Below, one piece after another: positions 20,061 to 29,409 of a stretch of DNA of 64,000 nucleotides. The stretch lies in NCBI GenBank assembly GCA_015057005.1, contig SVFF01000009.1, forward strand, positions 1-64,000, written 5' to 3'. How positions within the stretch are numbered: position 1 is the stretch's first letter; every line of letters starts with the position of its first letter. A model generated the notes under the pieces. The model was not told the origin of the DNA. It saw only the letters and a list, made by a program, of their open reading frames with translations, and made no database searches. This DNA is from Lachnospiraceae bacterium. Its GTDB lineage: Bacteria > Bacillota > Clostridia > Lachnospirales > Lachnospiraceae. Both the position numbers and the translations under genes were made by a program.

Positions 20061-20825
20061 ATGGAGGAACTGTCAGTACTGATTGAAAAGTCACAGGCGG
20101 GAGATAAAACAGCAAGGGAAGTACTGATAGAGAAGAATTTAGGGTTGATTCATCACATTGTAAGGCGGTTCGCAGGCCGCGGGCATGATCTGGAGGATTT
20201 GTTTCAGGTGGGCTCTATCGGTCTCATGAAGGCCATCGATAAATTTGATTTGAGCCTCCAGGTCCGCTTTTCCACCTACGCTGTGCCTATGATAACGGGA
20301 GAAATCAAGCGCTTTCTTAGGGATGACGGCATGGTAAAGGTGTCCCGCACCATCAAAGAGAATGGTATGCTGATCAGGACTGCCAGGCAGAAGCTTCAGA
20401 CGGCACTGAACAGGGAACCTACTCTGGAGGAACTGGGGCGGGAGACCGGACTTTCCAGAGAAGACATCGTGCTGGCTATGGAGGCCGGTGTAGAGGTGGA
20501 ATCCATCTACAGCGCAGCTTACCAGGATGACGGCAGCGAAATTTACCTGGTGGACAAGGTGGTGCGGGGCGTTTCCGGATCCGTGGGTGCCAGCGCAGGC
20601 CACTATGGTGCCGTGAACACTGATGTGGAAAAGGAAGAATTGTTAAATCATCTGGTGATCAAGCAACTGCTGGACACGCTGGAAGCCAGAGAGCGACGGT
20701 TGATCCATATGCGTTATTTTCAAGGCAAGACCCAGTCCCAGGTGGCCCAGGTGCTGGGCATCAGTCAGGTGCAGGTCAGCAGGCTGGAGAAAAAAATCCT
20801 GCTGCAGCTGCGGCAGATGGTGTGA
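20061..20825 (+). CDS. sigF: Sporulation sigma factor SigF
   Basis: sigma-70 region 2 DLEDLFQVGSIGLMKAIDKFDLSLQVRFSTYAVPMITGEIKRFLRDDG; follows spoIIAB. Confidence 0.93.
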   Translation: MEELSVLIEKSQAGDKTAREVLIEKNLGLIHHIVRRFAGRGHDLEDLFQVGSIGLMKAIDKFDLSLQVRFSTYAVPMITGEIKRFLRDDGMVKVSRTIKENGMLIRTARQKLQTALNREPTLEELGRETGLSREDIVLAMEAGVEVESIYSAAYQDDGSEIYLVDKVVRGVSGSVGASAGHYGAVNTDVEKEELLNHLVIKQLLDTLEARERRLIHMRYFQGKTQSQVAQVLGISQVQVSRLEKKILLQLRQMV

Positions 20826-21053
20826 GATGAGAACGGCCGTGAAATGGTAATAGAAAAATAAAAAAGATTAATATTTCATAAAGAAATAAAAATCGACTTT
20901 TTTTTCCGTATACTTTCGTTTATCATAGAATGTGTAAGAGTCCTATTGATAAAGAAGTATACAATGTAAGGTCGGGATTTTGCGAAAGAGGATCCGGGAG
21001 AAATACGGAGGATTGGTTTTGCAGGAAACGAAGAACACATGAGGAGTGATTGA

Positions 21054-22190
21054 ATGAAGAACAACAAAAGAATGTCTTATGCACTGGCCATTGCCGGGGC
21101 GTTGATGATATTGATTATGGGAATCCTGCTGACAGGGCTGGTGTACAAGGCAGTGACCGGAGGGTTTTCCAAAGATAAGGACAAAGCGGCGCTTTCCGGG
21201 CAGATAACAGGTCAAGACAGCGACGGTACGGAAGGCCAAAACGGCGACCTGATAGAGGACGAGGCGCTGGAACCGGGGAAAGAGACCTATACCCGGAAAG
21301 AGGTGGCAGAACTTTTGCAAGAGGCCCGTGAGAAAGCTGGTAAGGCGGGAACAGAAGGCATCCTGGAGGATATTAAGAGGGTGCTGTCCGGTGGAAGTAT
21401 GACCATGGTGGAAATGCTGCGTCCCTATTATGAGGACGAGATTGTAGTGGTGAGCAGCGGCGCATTTCATTTTGTGCCCATCAACGAAGCTTTGAAGAAA
21501 AATGATTATAAGTCGGAGAATCTGAATATTTTGGAATCCGGCGAGATCCAGTATGTTGAGGATGGTCAGGTGACCTCCCACAAGGGCATTGATGTGTCCA
21601 AATTCCAGGGGGAGATTGACTGGGAGGCTGTGGCTGCGGACGGCGTGGAATTTGCCTTTATCAGAGTGGGCAACAGAGGTTACGGCGCAGAGGGTAAGCT
21701 TTTAGAGGATGACATGTTTGAGACCAATATAGAGGGCGCGCTGCAGGCCGGTATTAAGGTGGGTGTTTACTTCTACACCCAGGCTCTGAATGAGGAGGAA
21801 GTGCTGGCGGAGGCCCAACTGGTGCTTCAAAAGATTGCTCCTTACAAAGTAGAGTGCCCGGTGGTGTTTGACGTGGAGAAGGTAAGCGGTGCCAACGGAC
21901 GTATGAATGCCTTGTCTGCCAAGGATCGAACCGATCTGACGCTGTTATTCTGCGAGACGATTAAGGAAGCTGGCTATGAGCCCATGATCTACTACAACAT
22001 GGAGATGGGCACGTTGATGCTGGAGCTGGAGCGGCTGGAGGAGTATGAGAAGTGGTTTGCTTATTACAATCCGGATTTGTATTATCCTTATGATTATAAA
22101 ATCTGGCAGTACAGTCACAGCGGCAAGGTGAATGGTATTAAGGGTGAAGTTGATATGAACATCAGCTTTGAACCGATATGGGAAGAGTAA
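21054..22190 (+). CDS. Membrane-anchored GH25-family lysozyme-like protein
   Basis: HKGIDVSKFQGEIDWEAVAADGVEFAFIRVGNRGYG...VVFDVEK...IWQYSHSGKVNGIKGEVDMN. Confidence 0.9.
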   Translation: MKNNKRMSYALAIAGALMILIMGILLTGLVYKAVTGGFSKDKDKAALSGQITGQDSDGTEGQNGDLIEDEALEPGKETYTRKEVAELLQEAREKAGKAGTEGILEDIKRVLSGGSMTMVEMLRPYYEDEIVVVSSGAFHFVPINEALKKNDYKSENLNILESGEIQYVEDGQVTSHKGIDVSKFQGEIDWEAVAADGVEFAFIRVGNRGYGAEGKLLEDDMFETNIEGALQAGIKVGVYFYTQALNEEEVLAEAQLVLQKIAPYKVECPVVFDVEKVSGANGRMNALSAKDRTDLTLLFCETIKEAGYEPMIYYNMEMGTLMLELERLEEYEKWFAYYNPDLYYPYDYKIWQYSHSGKVNGIKGEVDMNISFEPIWEE

Positions 22191-22379
22191 TTGTCAGAGA
22201 TATACTCCCAGGTGATTTGCAAGTAAAGTGATAATAAAGAGTCTGTGTGTTCGCAAGATTGTGGACATGCGGACTCTTTGTTCATTTTGAAAGAATCTTC
22301 TTGCATAGAATGGCCGGTTTTGCAAAAACTATTTTCAGTGTATTAAGGAAAGGCGTGCTGAGGGGAGAATGAAAGTCCT

Positions 22380-22892
22380 ATGAAATATTTCTTTTTGATA
22401 TTTGGGGGTGTAAGTTTCGGTTTGCTGTCCGCAGCAGGAGTCTTTACGGTACTTACCGCTGTGGGGTTGGTCCCCCGGTTTGCGGGCAAGACCCACACCG
22501 CCCGGAAAATATTGCTCTTTGAAGAGATGGTGATCATAGGGACGATTCTGGGGTGTTTTGTCAGTATCTTCCCGGAATATTGTCAGGTGGGGGGGCTGTT
22601 GGAACGGGCTGGAACATTGATAGGGCAAACTGATGTGCAATGGGCAGCCGCGGTGAGCGGTCTGCAGCAGACGATTGGCGTGCTTTTGCAGGGAGGTTTC
22701 GGTCTCTTTGCAGGAATGTTCATCGGCTGTCTGGCTCTGGCTATTGCGGAAATGCTGGACAGTGTCCCTATTTTTGCCAGGCGGATCGGTTTCAGGCATG
22801 GCATTGGTCTGGCTATTTTCAGTGTGGCCATAGGAAAGCTGGTGGGGTCACTATGGTATTTCTGGGTAGAACTTCATCAGGTGATGGAGTAA
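22380..22892 (+). CDS. spoVAB: Stage V sporulation protein AB
   Basis: FGGVSFGLLSAAGVFTVLTAVGLVPRF...GMFIGCLALAIAEMLDSVPIFARRIG...GKLVGSLWYF resembles SpoVAB. Confidence 0.8.
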   Translation: MKYFFLIFGGVSFGLLSAAGVFTVLTAVGLVPRFAGKTHTARKILLFEEMVIIGTILGCFVSIFPEYCQVGGLLERAGTLIGQTDVQWAAAVSGLQQTIGVLLQGGFGLFAGMFIGCLALAIAEMLDSVPIFARRIGFRHGIGLAIFSVAIGKLVGSLWYFWVELHQVME

Positions 22893-22976
22893 GGTGTAAA
22901 GGCAGAATGGTACGTATCGTATGAGTGGCAAAGCAGCAGCTACTGCTATCCGGCGGCAGGCGCAGGAAGGCTGGAT

Positions 22977-23633
22977 GTGAGGGAGAATAGGGCAGGTGAA
23001 ATCGTGAAAAGTGCAACAGTATATTTCCGGTGCGAGCGCTATGTGGAGGTACAGACTGAGGATGTGTTTTTAAAGGACTTGGGCAGCTTACAGTGTACAG
23101 ACCGAAACGTGGCGGCAAAATTAAAATCCCTGAAGGTGAAGCACTTCCCAAAAGATAAGCAAAAGCGGTGTGTGATCAGCAGTGTACGCCTGATCGCACT
23201 GATGGAGAAAATGTGTCCGGACATTCAGGTTCAGTGGCTGGGCGAGCCGGATGTGCTGGTGGAGTGGGGGGATGTGAACAAACATAAGGCCTGGCAGCAG
23301 TGGTGCAAGATAGTGCTGGTGTGCATGGTGAGCCTGTGTGGTACTGCTTTTACCATCATGGCTTACCACAACGATATCGGTATCAATGATATTTTTGAAG
23401 AAGTGTACCGTCTGGTGATGAACAGGGAACCTCAGGGACCCAATGTATTGGAGGTGTCCTATTCCATCGGTTTGGCACTGGGGATTATCGTTTTCTACAA
23501 TCATATCGGCGGCAGAAGGCTGACCAAAGATCCAACCCCCATCGAGGTGGCCATGCACAATTACGAGTATGATGTGGATATGACACTGATTGAACTGGCG
23601 GATCGTGAAGGAGTGGAAGAAGATGTAACATGA
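22977..23633 (+). CDS. spoVAA: Stage V sporulation protein AA (start probably internal GTG/ATG)
   Basis: MAYHNDIGINDIFEEVYRLVMNREPQGPNVLEVSYSIGLALGIIVFYNHIGGRRLTKDPTPIEVAMHNYE resembles SpoVAA. Confidence 0.82.
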   Translation: MRENRAGEIVKSATVYFRCERYVEVQTEDVFLKDLGSLQCTDRNVAAKLKSLKVKHFPKDKQKRCVISSVRLIALMEKMCPDIQVQWLGEPDVLVEWGDVNKHKAWQQWCKIVLVCMVSLCGTAFTIMAYHNDIGINDIFEEVYRLVMNREPQGPNVLEVSYSIGLALGIIVFYNHIGGRRLTKDPTPIEVAMHNYEYDVDMTLIELADREGVEEDVT

Positions 23634-23656
23634 GCAGTGCAAAGGGAGGACAAAAC

Positions 23657-24115
23657 ATGGACCAATGGAAACAAAAGGAATTTCAAAAATTAGTTAAGGA
23701 TGTAACGCCCACACACAATCTGGGCCTGCAGATGCTGAAAGCATTCCTTGTAGGAGGATCCATCTGCACCTTGGGGCAGTTTATTTTAAATATAGCCGGG
23801 AATAACTTCGGTCTGGACAAGGAAGCGGCGGGCAGCTGGTGCTCCCTGATATTGGTATTGTTATCAGTGTTGCTCACCGGCCTGAATATTTATCCGGGGA
23901 TTGCCAAGTGGGGCGGTGCCGGCGCGCTGGTGCCCATTACCGGCTTCGCCAACTCCGTGTCGGCCCCGGCCATTGAGTACCAGAAGGAGGGGCAGGTGTT
24001 CGGCATCGGATGTAAGATATTTACCATTGCCGGGCCCGTGATCCTCTACGGCATCCTGGCAAGCTGGGGGCTGGGAGTGGTCTATTGGATCGGGAAGATG
24101 ATGGGTTTGATGTAG
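23657..24115 (+). CDS. spoVAC: Stage V sporulation protein AC
   Basis: KAFLVGGSICTLGQFILN...GGAGALVPITGFANSVSAPAIEYQKEG. Confidence 0.9.
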   Translation: MDQWKQKEFQKLVKDVTPTHNLGLQMLKAFLVGGSICTLGQFILNIAGNNFGLDKEAAGSWCSLILVLLSVLLTGLNIYPGIAKWGGAGALVPITGFANSVSAPAIEYQKEGQVFGIGCKIFTIAGPVILYGILASWGLGVVYWIGKMMGLM

Positions 24116-24211
24116 TGGTGTCGGGTGCGGACCGATCGAACTAAACAGAAGTCATAAACAGTGAAAAAATGGAAACGGCAAAAGTGGAAGTGCAAAATAA
24201 GGGAGAAGAAT

Positions 24212-24433
24212 ATGAAGGACAGAGAAAAATTGAGTGGTCAAAGTAACAGATGGAACATTGGAGCAGGAGGCGACCTTCCCATCGGTTTTGGTTTGTCCCT
24301 GGCGGTCAACGAAAAGGCCATGGCAGCATTTGCCGGCATGAATGATGAGCAAAAGCAGGCAACAGTGGAGAAAAGCCGCACCATGCACACCAGGGTGGAT
24401 ATGGAGAACTTTGTGAACAGTTTGGGTGAGTAA
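24212..24433 (+). CDS. Small conserved-type hypothetical protein (LPxGFGxxLAxNxxAM)
   Basis: MKDREKLSGQ...DLPIGFGLSLAVNEKAMAAFAGMNDEQKQATVEKSRTMHTRVDMENFVNSL. Confidence 0.6.
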   Translation: MKDREKLSGQSNRWNIGAGGDLPIGFGLSLAVNEKAMAAFAGMNDEQKQATVEKSRTMHTRVDMENFVNSLGE

Positions 24434-24554
24434 ATCGATAGATGGTTTGTCTCCTTAGCTGTAAATTGAAAAAATAAATCAAATATTATATTTATAAGTT
24501 GACTCAGCTGTGATAAAGTAAAGATAAGAATAATATAACAAAGGAGACGATATC

Positions 24555-26408
24555 ATGAAACAGTGGCAACTTTACACATCCAATGAACTGAAACCCCAGG
24601 GGTGGCTTAAGCGTCAGCTGGAGATCCAGGCTGAGGGATTAAGCGGCAACCTGGACAAAATGTGGCCGGATGTAAAGGACAGCGCCTGGATCGGCGGTGA
24701 CCGGGAGGGCTGGGAGAGAGTACCTTATTGGCTGGACGGTTTCATTCCTCTTGCTTATTTGCTGGAAAATGAGGACATGATAAGCAGAGCCCGCAAATAT
24801 ATTGACGCAATCATTGCTGGACAAAAGGAAGACGGCTGGATCTGCCCCTGCAGGGAAGATGAAATAGAAAAGTACGATACCTGGGCGGTACAGCTGATCA
24901 CCAAAGTCTTGGTGGTTTATTATGAGTGCTCAAAGGATGAAAGGATTCCCGGTGTTGTGTATAATGCGCTTAAGAATTACTATGAGCTGCTCAAAGCCGA
25001 GAAGATCCGACTGTTCGATTGGGGAAAGTTCCGCTGGTTCGAGGCTTTTATCGCAATCAATTTTACATATGAAAGATATCAGGAGAATTGGCTTCTGGAA
25101 TTGGCCAAGCTTATGAGGGAGCAGGGAGCAAATTATAATGATTATATTGAGTCCTGGAAGCGCCCTTTAAATAAGTGGACATTCTATACCCACATTGTAA
25201 ATCTCGGCATGATGCTGAAGACCGAAGCGGTTAGCTGTGATCTGTTGGGAGAGGAATATACAGACAATGCAGAGTTTCTGCGAAGCATCCTGGAAAAATA
25301 TAACGGAACCGTTTATGAGAGCTTCACCGGAGATGAGTGCCTTTCCGGCCTGAGTCCCGTCCAGGGAACGGAGCTTTGTGCCATCGTGGAGCAGATGTAT
25401 TCTTATGAACTCTTATACGCGTACACCGGCGACAGCAAGTGGGCTGAGCGCCTGGAAGTGCTGGCTTTCAATGCGCTCCCGGCTACTATCAGTGACGATA
25501 TGTGGGTGCATCAGTACGTGCAGTTGAGCAATCAGATTGCCTGTCAGCGTTTTCCGGGCCGTTCCCAGTTCAGAACCAATGGACCGGACGCCCACATGTT
25601 TGGTCTGGAGCCTAATTTCGGCTGCTGCACCGCCAACTTTAATCAGGGCTGGCCTAAATTCGCCCTTTCAGCGTTTATGCACAATGAAGATACCATTATA
25701 AACTCCGTGATGCTTCCTTCTGAGTTGAAGACAGAGGGCGTGAATATCCTGCTGGAGACCAATTATCCTTTTGAAAACGCGATGACATATAAGATCAATG
25801 CGGAGAAAGAGTTTTCTTTCAAAGTCCGTGTTCCTTCTTTTGCACAGAAGCTTACTATAACGAGCAAGGGAGCAGGCTGTGAAAAGGATATGACAAGAGA
25901 TATGACAAGGGAAAGCGAAAAGGCTGCAGGAGAGCTTACTTTTGAAATTAAGGCCGGTGAAACTGAGATTCACATTGCTTTTGAGACCGTGCCATATTTC
26001 CGAAAGAGACCTCATGAATTGAATGCAGTACAGTGGGGTTCCCTGCTATTTTCTGTTCCTGTTAGCTTCGACAAGAAAATTATTGAGTATGAAAGAGATG
26101 GCGTGGAGAGAAAATTCCCTTACTGCGATTATGAGTTTATTCCTACCTCTGATTGGAATTATGCTTATTGCAGTGAAGAGCTGGAAGTGTGCCGGAAGGG
26201 CGTCGGTACTGTTCCTTTCTCAGGAACCAATCCTCCTGTGGTCGTAAAGACCAAAGTCCAAAAGATTGACTGGGGTCTGGCAGATGGTTTTGATACTGTT
26301 TGCGCGAAGAAACCGGAGTCTACAGAACCGATTTCTGAGATGATGGAGATGGAGCTTCATCCTTATGGCTGCGCGAAGCTTAGGATGACGGAGCTGCCGA
26401 AGCTGTAA
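24555..26408 (+). CDS. GH127-family (DUF1680) beta-L-arabinofuranosidase-like
   Basis: LSGNLDKMWPDVKDSAWIGGDREGWERVPYWLDGFIPLAYLL...GLEPNFGCCTANFNQGWPKF. Confidence 0.9.
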   Translation: MKQWQLYTSNELKPQGWLKRQLEIQAEGLSGNLDKMWPDVKDSAWIGGDREGWERVPYWLDGFIPLAYLLENEDMISRARKYIDAIIAGQKEDGWICPCREDEIEKYDTWAVQLITKVLVVYYECSKDERIPGVVYNALKNYYELLKAEKIRLFDWGKFRWFEAFIAINFTYERYQENWLLELAKLMREQGANYNDYIESWKRPLNKWTFYTHIVNLGMMLKTEAVSCDLLGEEYTDNAEFLRSILEKYNGTVYESFTGDECLSGLSPVQGTELCAIVEQMYSYELLYAYTGDSKWAERLEVLAFNALPATISDDMWVHQYVQLSNQIACQRFPGRSQFRTNGPDAHMFGLEPNFGCCTANFNQGWPKFALSAFMHNEDTIINSVMLPSELKTEGVNILLETNYPFENAMTYKINAEKEFSFKVRVPSFAQKLTITSKGAGCEKDMTRDMTRESEKAAGELTFEIKAGETEIHIAFETVPYFRKRPHELNAVQWGSLLFSVPVSFDKKIIEYERDGVERKFPYCDYEFIPTSDWNYAYCSEELEVCRKGVGTVPFSGTNPPVVVKTKVQKIDWGLADGFDTVCAKKPESTEPISEMMEMELHPYGCAKLRMTELPKL

Positions 26409-26435
26409 TCGTATAAAATAAATAGTGTATGTTGA

Positions 26436-26465
26436 AATAAGGAGCAGCAGGTGCTGCTCCTTATT
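26436..26465. repeat. 30 bp perfect palindrome
   Basis: AATAAGGAGCAGCA-GG-TGCTGCTCCTTATT between GH127 and the HTH-GH51 gene. Confidence 0.85.
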
Positions 26466-26483
26466 GATTTAAGTGTCGATAAA

Positions 26484-26513
26484 ACGTCGATTGACGTCCC
26501 CTGCTTAAGGGAC
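26484..26513. promoter_or_regulatory. Candidate operator: two nested inverted repeats upstream of HTH-GH51 gene
   Basis: ACGTC-gatt-GACGT (26484-26497) and GTCCC-ctgcttaa-GGGAC (26496-26513). Confidence 0.45.
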
Positions 26514-26568
26514 TACAATAATCGTGTACATGTGCAACTGGCATCTTGATATCAATGAGGGCAAACAT

Positions 26569-28710
26569 ATGAATACACAAAAGCTGGCTTCCTGTATAGC
26601 GGAATATCGAAAAAAATCAGGCATGACACAACGTGAATTTGCAGACCATTTAGGGGTTACTGCCAAGGCTGTATCCAAGTGGGAGACGGGAGTGAATGTC
26701 CCGGACGTTTCTTTGTTGGCAATGATCATTCGTACTCTGGGGATTCCTGTGGAAATATTATTAGAAGATGAGCCTGATTCGGAGCAGGAATTTTTCAGCA
26801 GTTTGTTGTTAAACCCTACTTATCCGAAGGAGAATCTTATGAATACCAATCAAGCCTTTGAAACAATTCAGATCAATCTGGATGGAAGCGGTCCGTTGTC
26901 TCCCTATGTCTTCGGACATAACCTGGAGCATACCAGAGCAAGTATCCACACAGGATTAAGTGCCCAGATGCTGCGCAACCGGAAATTTGCAGGAAAACCT
27001 GCAAAAAATGACGGATGCCCAGCTTTTTGGTTTCCTGTTGGCGGAAAAGATGTATTTTTAGACTTGTATATGGCCCACCAGGAAAAGAGCTATACCAAAC
27101 ATGCTGTCGGTAATAAAATGCGCCGCTGGAGCGAGATCCAGTGCCTGGGAGTACAAAATTTATTTGGTGAAAAGCTTTGCGGTATCGGACAATCAGGAAT
27201 TGTTTTAACCAAGAATACAACTTATGAGCTCAGAACGGTTACCCGGTGTGACCGGGAGGCGGAAATTTGTGTCAGATTGCAGGATGCCGCCGGCAATGAA
27301 ATATATGCAGAGGAAAAGCTTTCCCTGGTGCCCGGCGACTGGCAGGTTTGTGAGTTTACATTAACTTCCGGGCAGGATGTGGCAGATGCCTGCGTTACAT
27401 TCGCTTTTAAAGAGAAGACAAGAGTACTGTTTGGCGCCCTGTCAATGATGCATGCGGATCATTTTCACGGTATGCGCACGGACGTTATTGCGCATCTGAA
27501 AGAGATGGGTGTAAGTGTTCTGCGCTGGCCCGGTGGTAATTTTGCCGGGGAGTATCGTTGGCAGGATGGTCTTCTTCCCGTTGACATGCGTGCGCCTTTG
27601 CAGGCTTATATGGAGATGGAGACACAGACCTACAGCAACGGTTATGATTTCCACGAAATCGGTACCGACGAGTTTATTGCGCTGTGTAAGGAAATTGGTG
27701 CAGAACCTTATATTACCATCAATGCTGTGTGGAATACCTCCGAAGAAAACGCTGCCTGGGTAGAATACTGCAACGGCTCTGAAGAAACCGAATATGGCAA
27801 GATCCGCGCGGAGCGTGGTCATAAAGAACCTTACAACGTAAAATTCTGGGCGCTCGGAAACGAGATGGGCTTTGGGCATATGGAAGGCCCTAAGACGCCG
27901 GAACAGTATGTGGCTCTGGTAAGACCTCATGCAAAGGCCATGCTTGCAGTGTCCCCTGATATCCAGCTGTTTGTATCAGGTCCTTATCCCAATGCCAACT
28001 GGGTAGAGCATGCGGCAATTCCCTTGTCCGATCAGGCAAGCTTCGTTTCGCTTCATCATTATGAGGAGGTATACAGAGATTATACTACCCCGGAAGCCAT
28101 CGAAGAAACCTGCCGTCAGCTCCTCGGCAAGCCCAAAGGGGTGCAGGAGATGATAAGGGAAATGAGAGGATTAATGGGTGACAATGCCCATATCGCTTAC
28201 GATGAGTGGAACTGCTGGTATGCATGGCACCGTGCCTCTAATGTGCTGGATGGTATTTTTGCTGCCAAGATGCTGCATATGTTTATGTATGAATCCCAGA
28301 CCTCCGATGTGCCTATCTGCTGCTATTTCCAGCCCGTTGGAGAAGGTGCGATAGAGGTTGATCCTACAGAGAGCAGACTGACTGCCATTGGCCAGGTATT
28401 TGCCCTGTTAAAAGATCACATGGGCGGCAATCTTTGTCAGATGGTTTCTATGGGGGAATTTAATAGTGCAGCAACCATCAAAGACGAAATCCTGACGGTT
28501 ACGCTGATCAATACGGATTTGTATGATGCTAAGCCGGCAGTGATCAATATAGAGGGCAAAGTTTGCAGTGCAGAGATTTTGGAATCGGAAAGCGTACTTC
28601 CCTATACTTATTTTACAAAGAGAGATCTGGCAACAACTTCTGAAAATGGTCTGTTAAAGGCAGTATTGCCGCCGCACAGTGTTGCGAAGATTTGTGTGGC
28701 TGTGGTATAA
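26569..28710 (+). CDS. XRE-family HTH domain fused to GH51-type alpha-L-arabinofuranosidase
   Basis: N-term KLASCIAEYRKKSGMTQREFADHLGVTAKAVSKWETGVNVPDVSLLAMIIRTLGI, then GPLSPYVFGHNLEHTRASI...VLRWPGGNFAGEYRW...ALGNEMG...YDEWNCWY in one uninterrupted frame. Confidence 0.9.
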   Translation: MNTQKLASCIAEYRKKSGMTQREFADHLGVTAKAVSKWETGVNVPDVSLLAMIIRTLGIPVEILLEDEPDSEQEFFSSLLLNPTYPKENLMNTNQAFETIQINLDGSGPLSPYVFGHNLEHTRASIHTGLSAQMLRNRKFAGKPAKNDGCPAFWFPVGGKDVFLDLYMAHQEKSYTKHAVGNKMRRWSEIQCLGVQNLFGEKLCGIGQSGIVLTKNTTYELRTVTRCDREAEICVRLQDAAGNEIYAEEKLSLVPGDWQVCEFTLTSGQDVADACVTFAFKEKTRVLFGALSMMHADHFHGMRTDVIAHLKEMGVSVLRWPGGNFAGEYRWQDGLLPVDMRAPLQAYMEMETQTYSNGYDFHEIGTDEFIALCKEIGAEPYITINAVWNTSEENAAWVEYCNGSEETEYGKIRAERGHKEPYNVKFWALGNEMGFGHMEGPKTPEQYVALVRPHAKAMLAVSPDIQLFVSGPYPNANWVEHAAIPLSDQASFVSLHHYEEVYRDYTTPEAIEETCRQLLGKPKGVQEMIREMRGLMGDNAHIAYDEWNCWYAWHRASNVLDGIFAAKMLHMFMYESQTSDVPICCYFQPVGEGAIEVDPTESRLTAIGQVFALLKDHMGGNLCQMVSMGEFNSAATIKDEILTVTLINTDLYDAKPAVINIEGKVCSAEILESESVLPYTYFTKRDLATTSENGLLKAVLPPHSVAKICVAVV

Positions 28711-28720
28711 TCTAAACAGC

Positions 28721-28767
28721 ATCAAAGAAAATCAAGCGACGCAAAGCGGCATTTGATTTTCTGATGC
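28721..28767 (+). terminator. Terminator-like hairpin after GH51 gene
   Basis: GCATCAaaGAAAATCAA...TTGATTTTCtGATGC. Confidence 0.5.
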
Positions 28768-28801
28768 GTTTAACGAGCAAACCGTCTGCGAAGCAGGCAG
28801 T

Positions 28802-28877
28802 GAGTGCGAAGCACGAGTTTGCGAGTCTACGGAGAAGGAAGCAAACGCAAGAGTGCGAAGCACGAGTTTGCGAGTCT
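28802..28877. repeat. Two copies of a 27 bp direct repeat
   Basis: GAGTGCGAAGCACGAGTTTGCGAGTCT at 28802-28828 and 28851-28877. Confidence 0.9.
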
Positions 28878-28909
28878 GTTAATCAATTCATACAAAAGAG
28901 GGAGAATAA

Positions 28910-29315
28910 CATGACCAAAAAAGAATTAGCAATCAGTCTGCATGATAGAGGATTTAACTGTGCACAGTCCGTTGCCTGCGCTTTTGCAGAGGAGATCGGT
29001 GTGGCAGAAGAGGTTCTGTTTGCGGCAAATGAAGGCTTTGGCCTTGGTATGGGTGCCATGGCGGGTACCTGCGGTGCTGTTTCCGGCGCCATCATGCTGG
29101 CCGGTTTTAAGAACAGCTGCGCAGATCCTGCACAGCCCAGAACAAAGGCGTCCACCTACAAGCTGGCAGCAGAGATCACCAAGCAGTTCGCGGAGCAGAA
29201 CGGTTCCCTGGTTTGCCGCGAGATTAAGGGTGTTGACACCGGTAAGGTGCTGAGAAGCTGCCCTGACTGCATTATGGATGCAGTAGAGATCGCAGAGAAA
29301 GTGCTGGGACTGTAA
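28910..29315 (+). CDS. C_GCAxxG_C_C-type small redox protein
   Basis: FNCAQSVACAFAEE...GMGAMAGTCGAVSGAIMLAG...CREIKG...SCPDCIMDAVEI. Confidence 0.85.
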
Positions 29316-29345
29316 GAGTTATTGCAAATGAGCGAAGGCTGCTGA

Positions 29346-29402
29346 AAAAAGTCATAAAGAAATGCTACGGTGATACCCTAAAAGGTAACATCGTAGCATT
29401 TT
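29346..29402. terminator. Bidirectional terminator
   Basis: AAATGCTACGgTGataccctaaaaggtaaCAtCGTAGCATTTTTG between convergent genes. Confidence 0.75.
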
Positions 29403-29409
29403 TGTTGTT

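Noticed and set aside
28764-28880. Possible CRISPR array
   Set aside because: Only two full repeat units with a 22 bp gap, no further regular spacing and no cas genes; better described as an intergenic repeat module.
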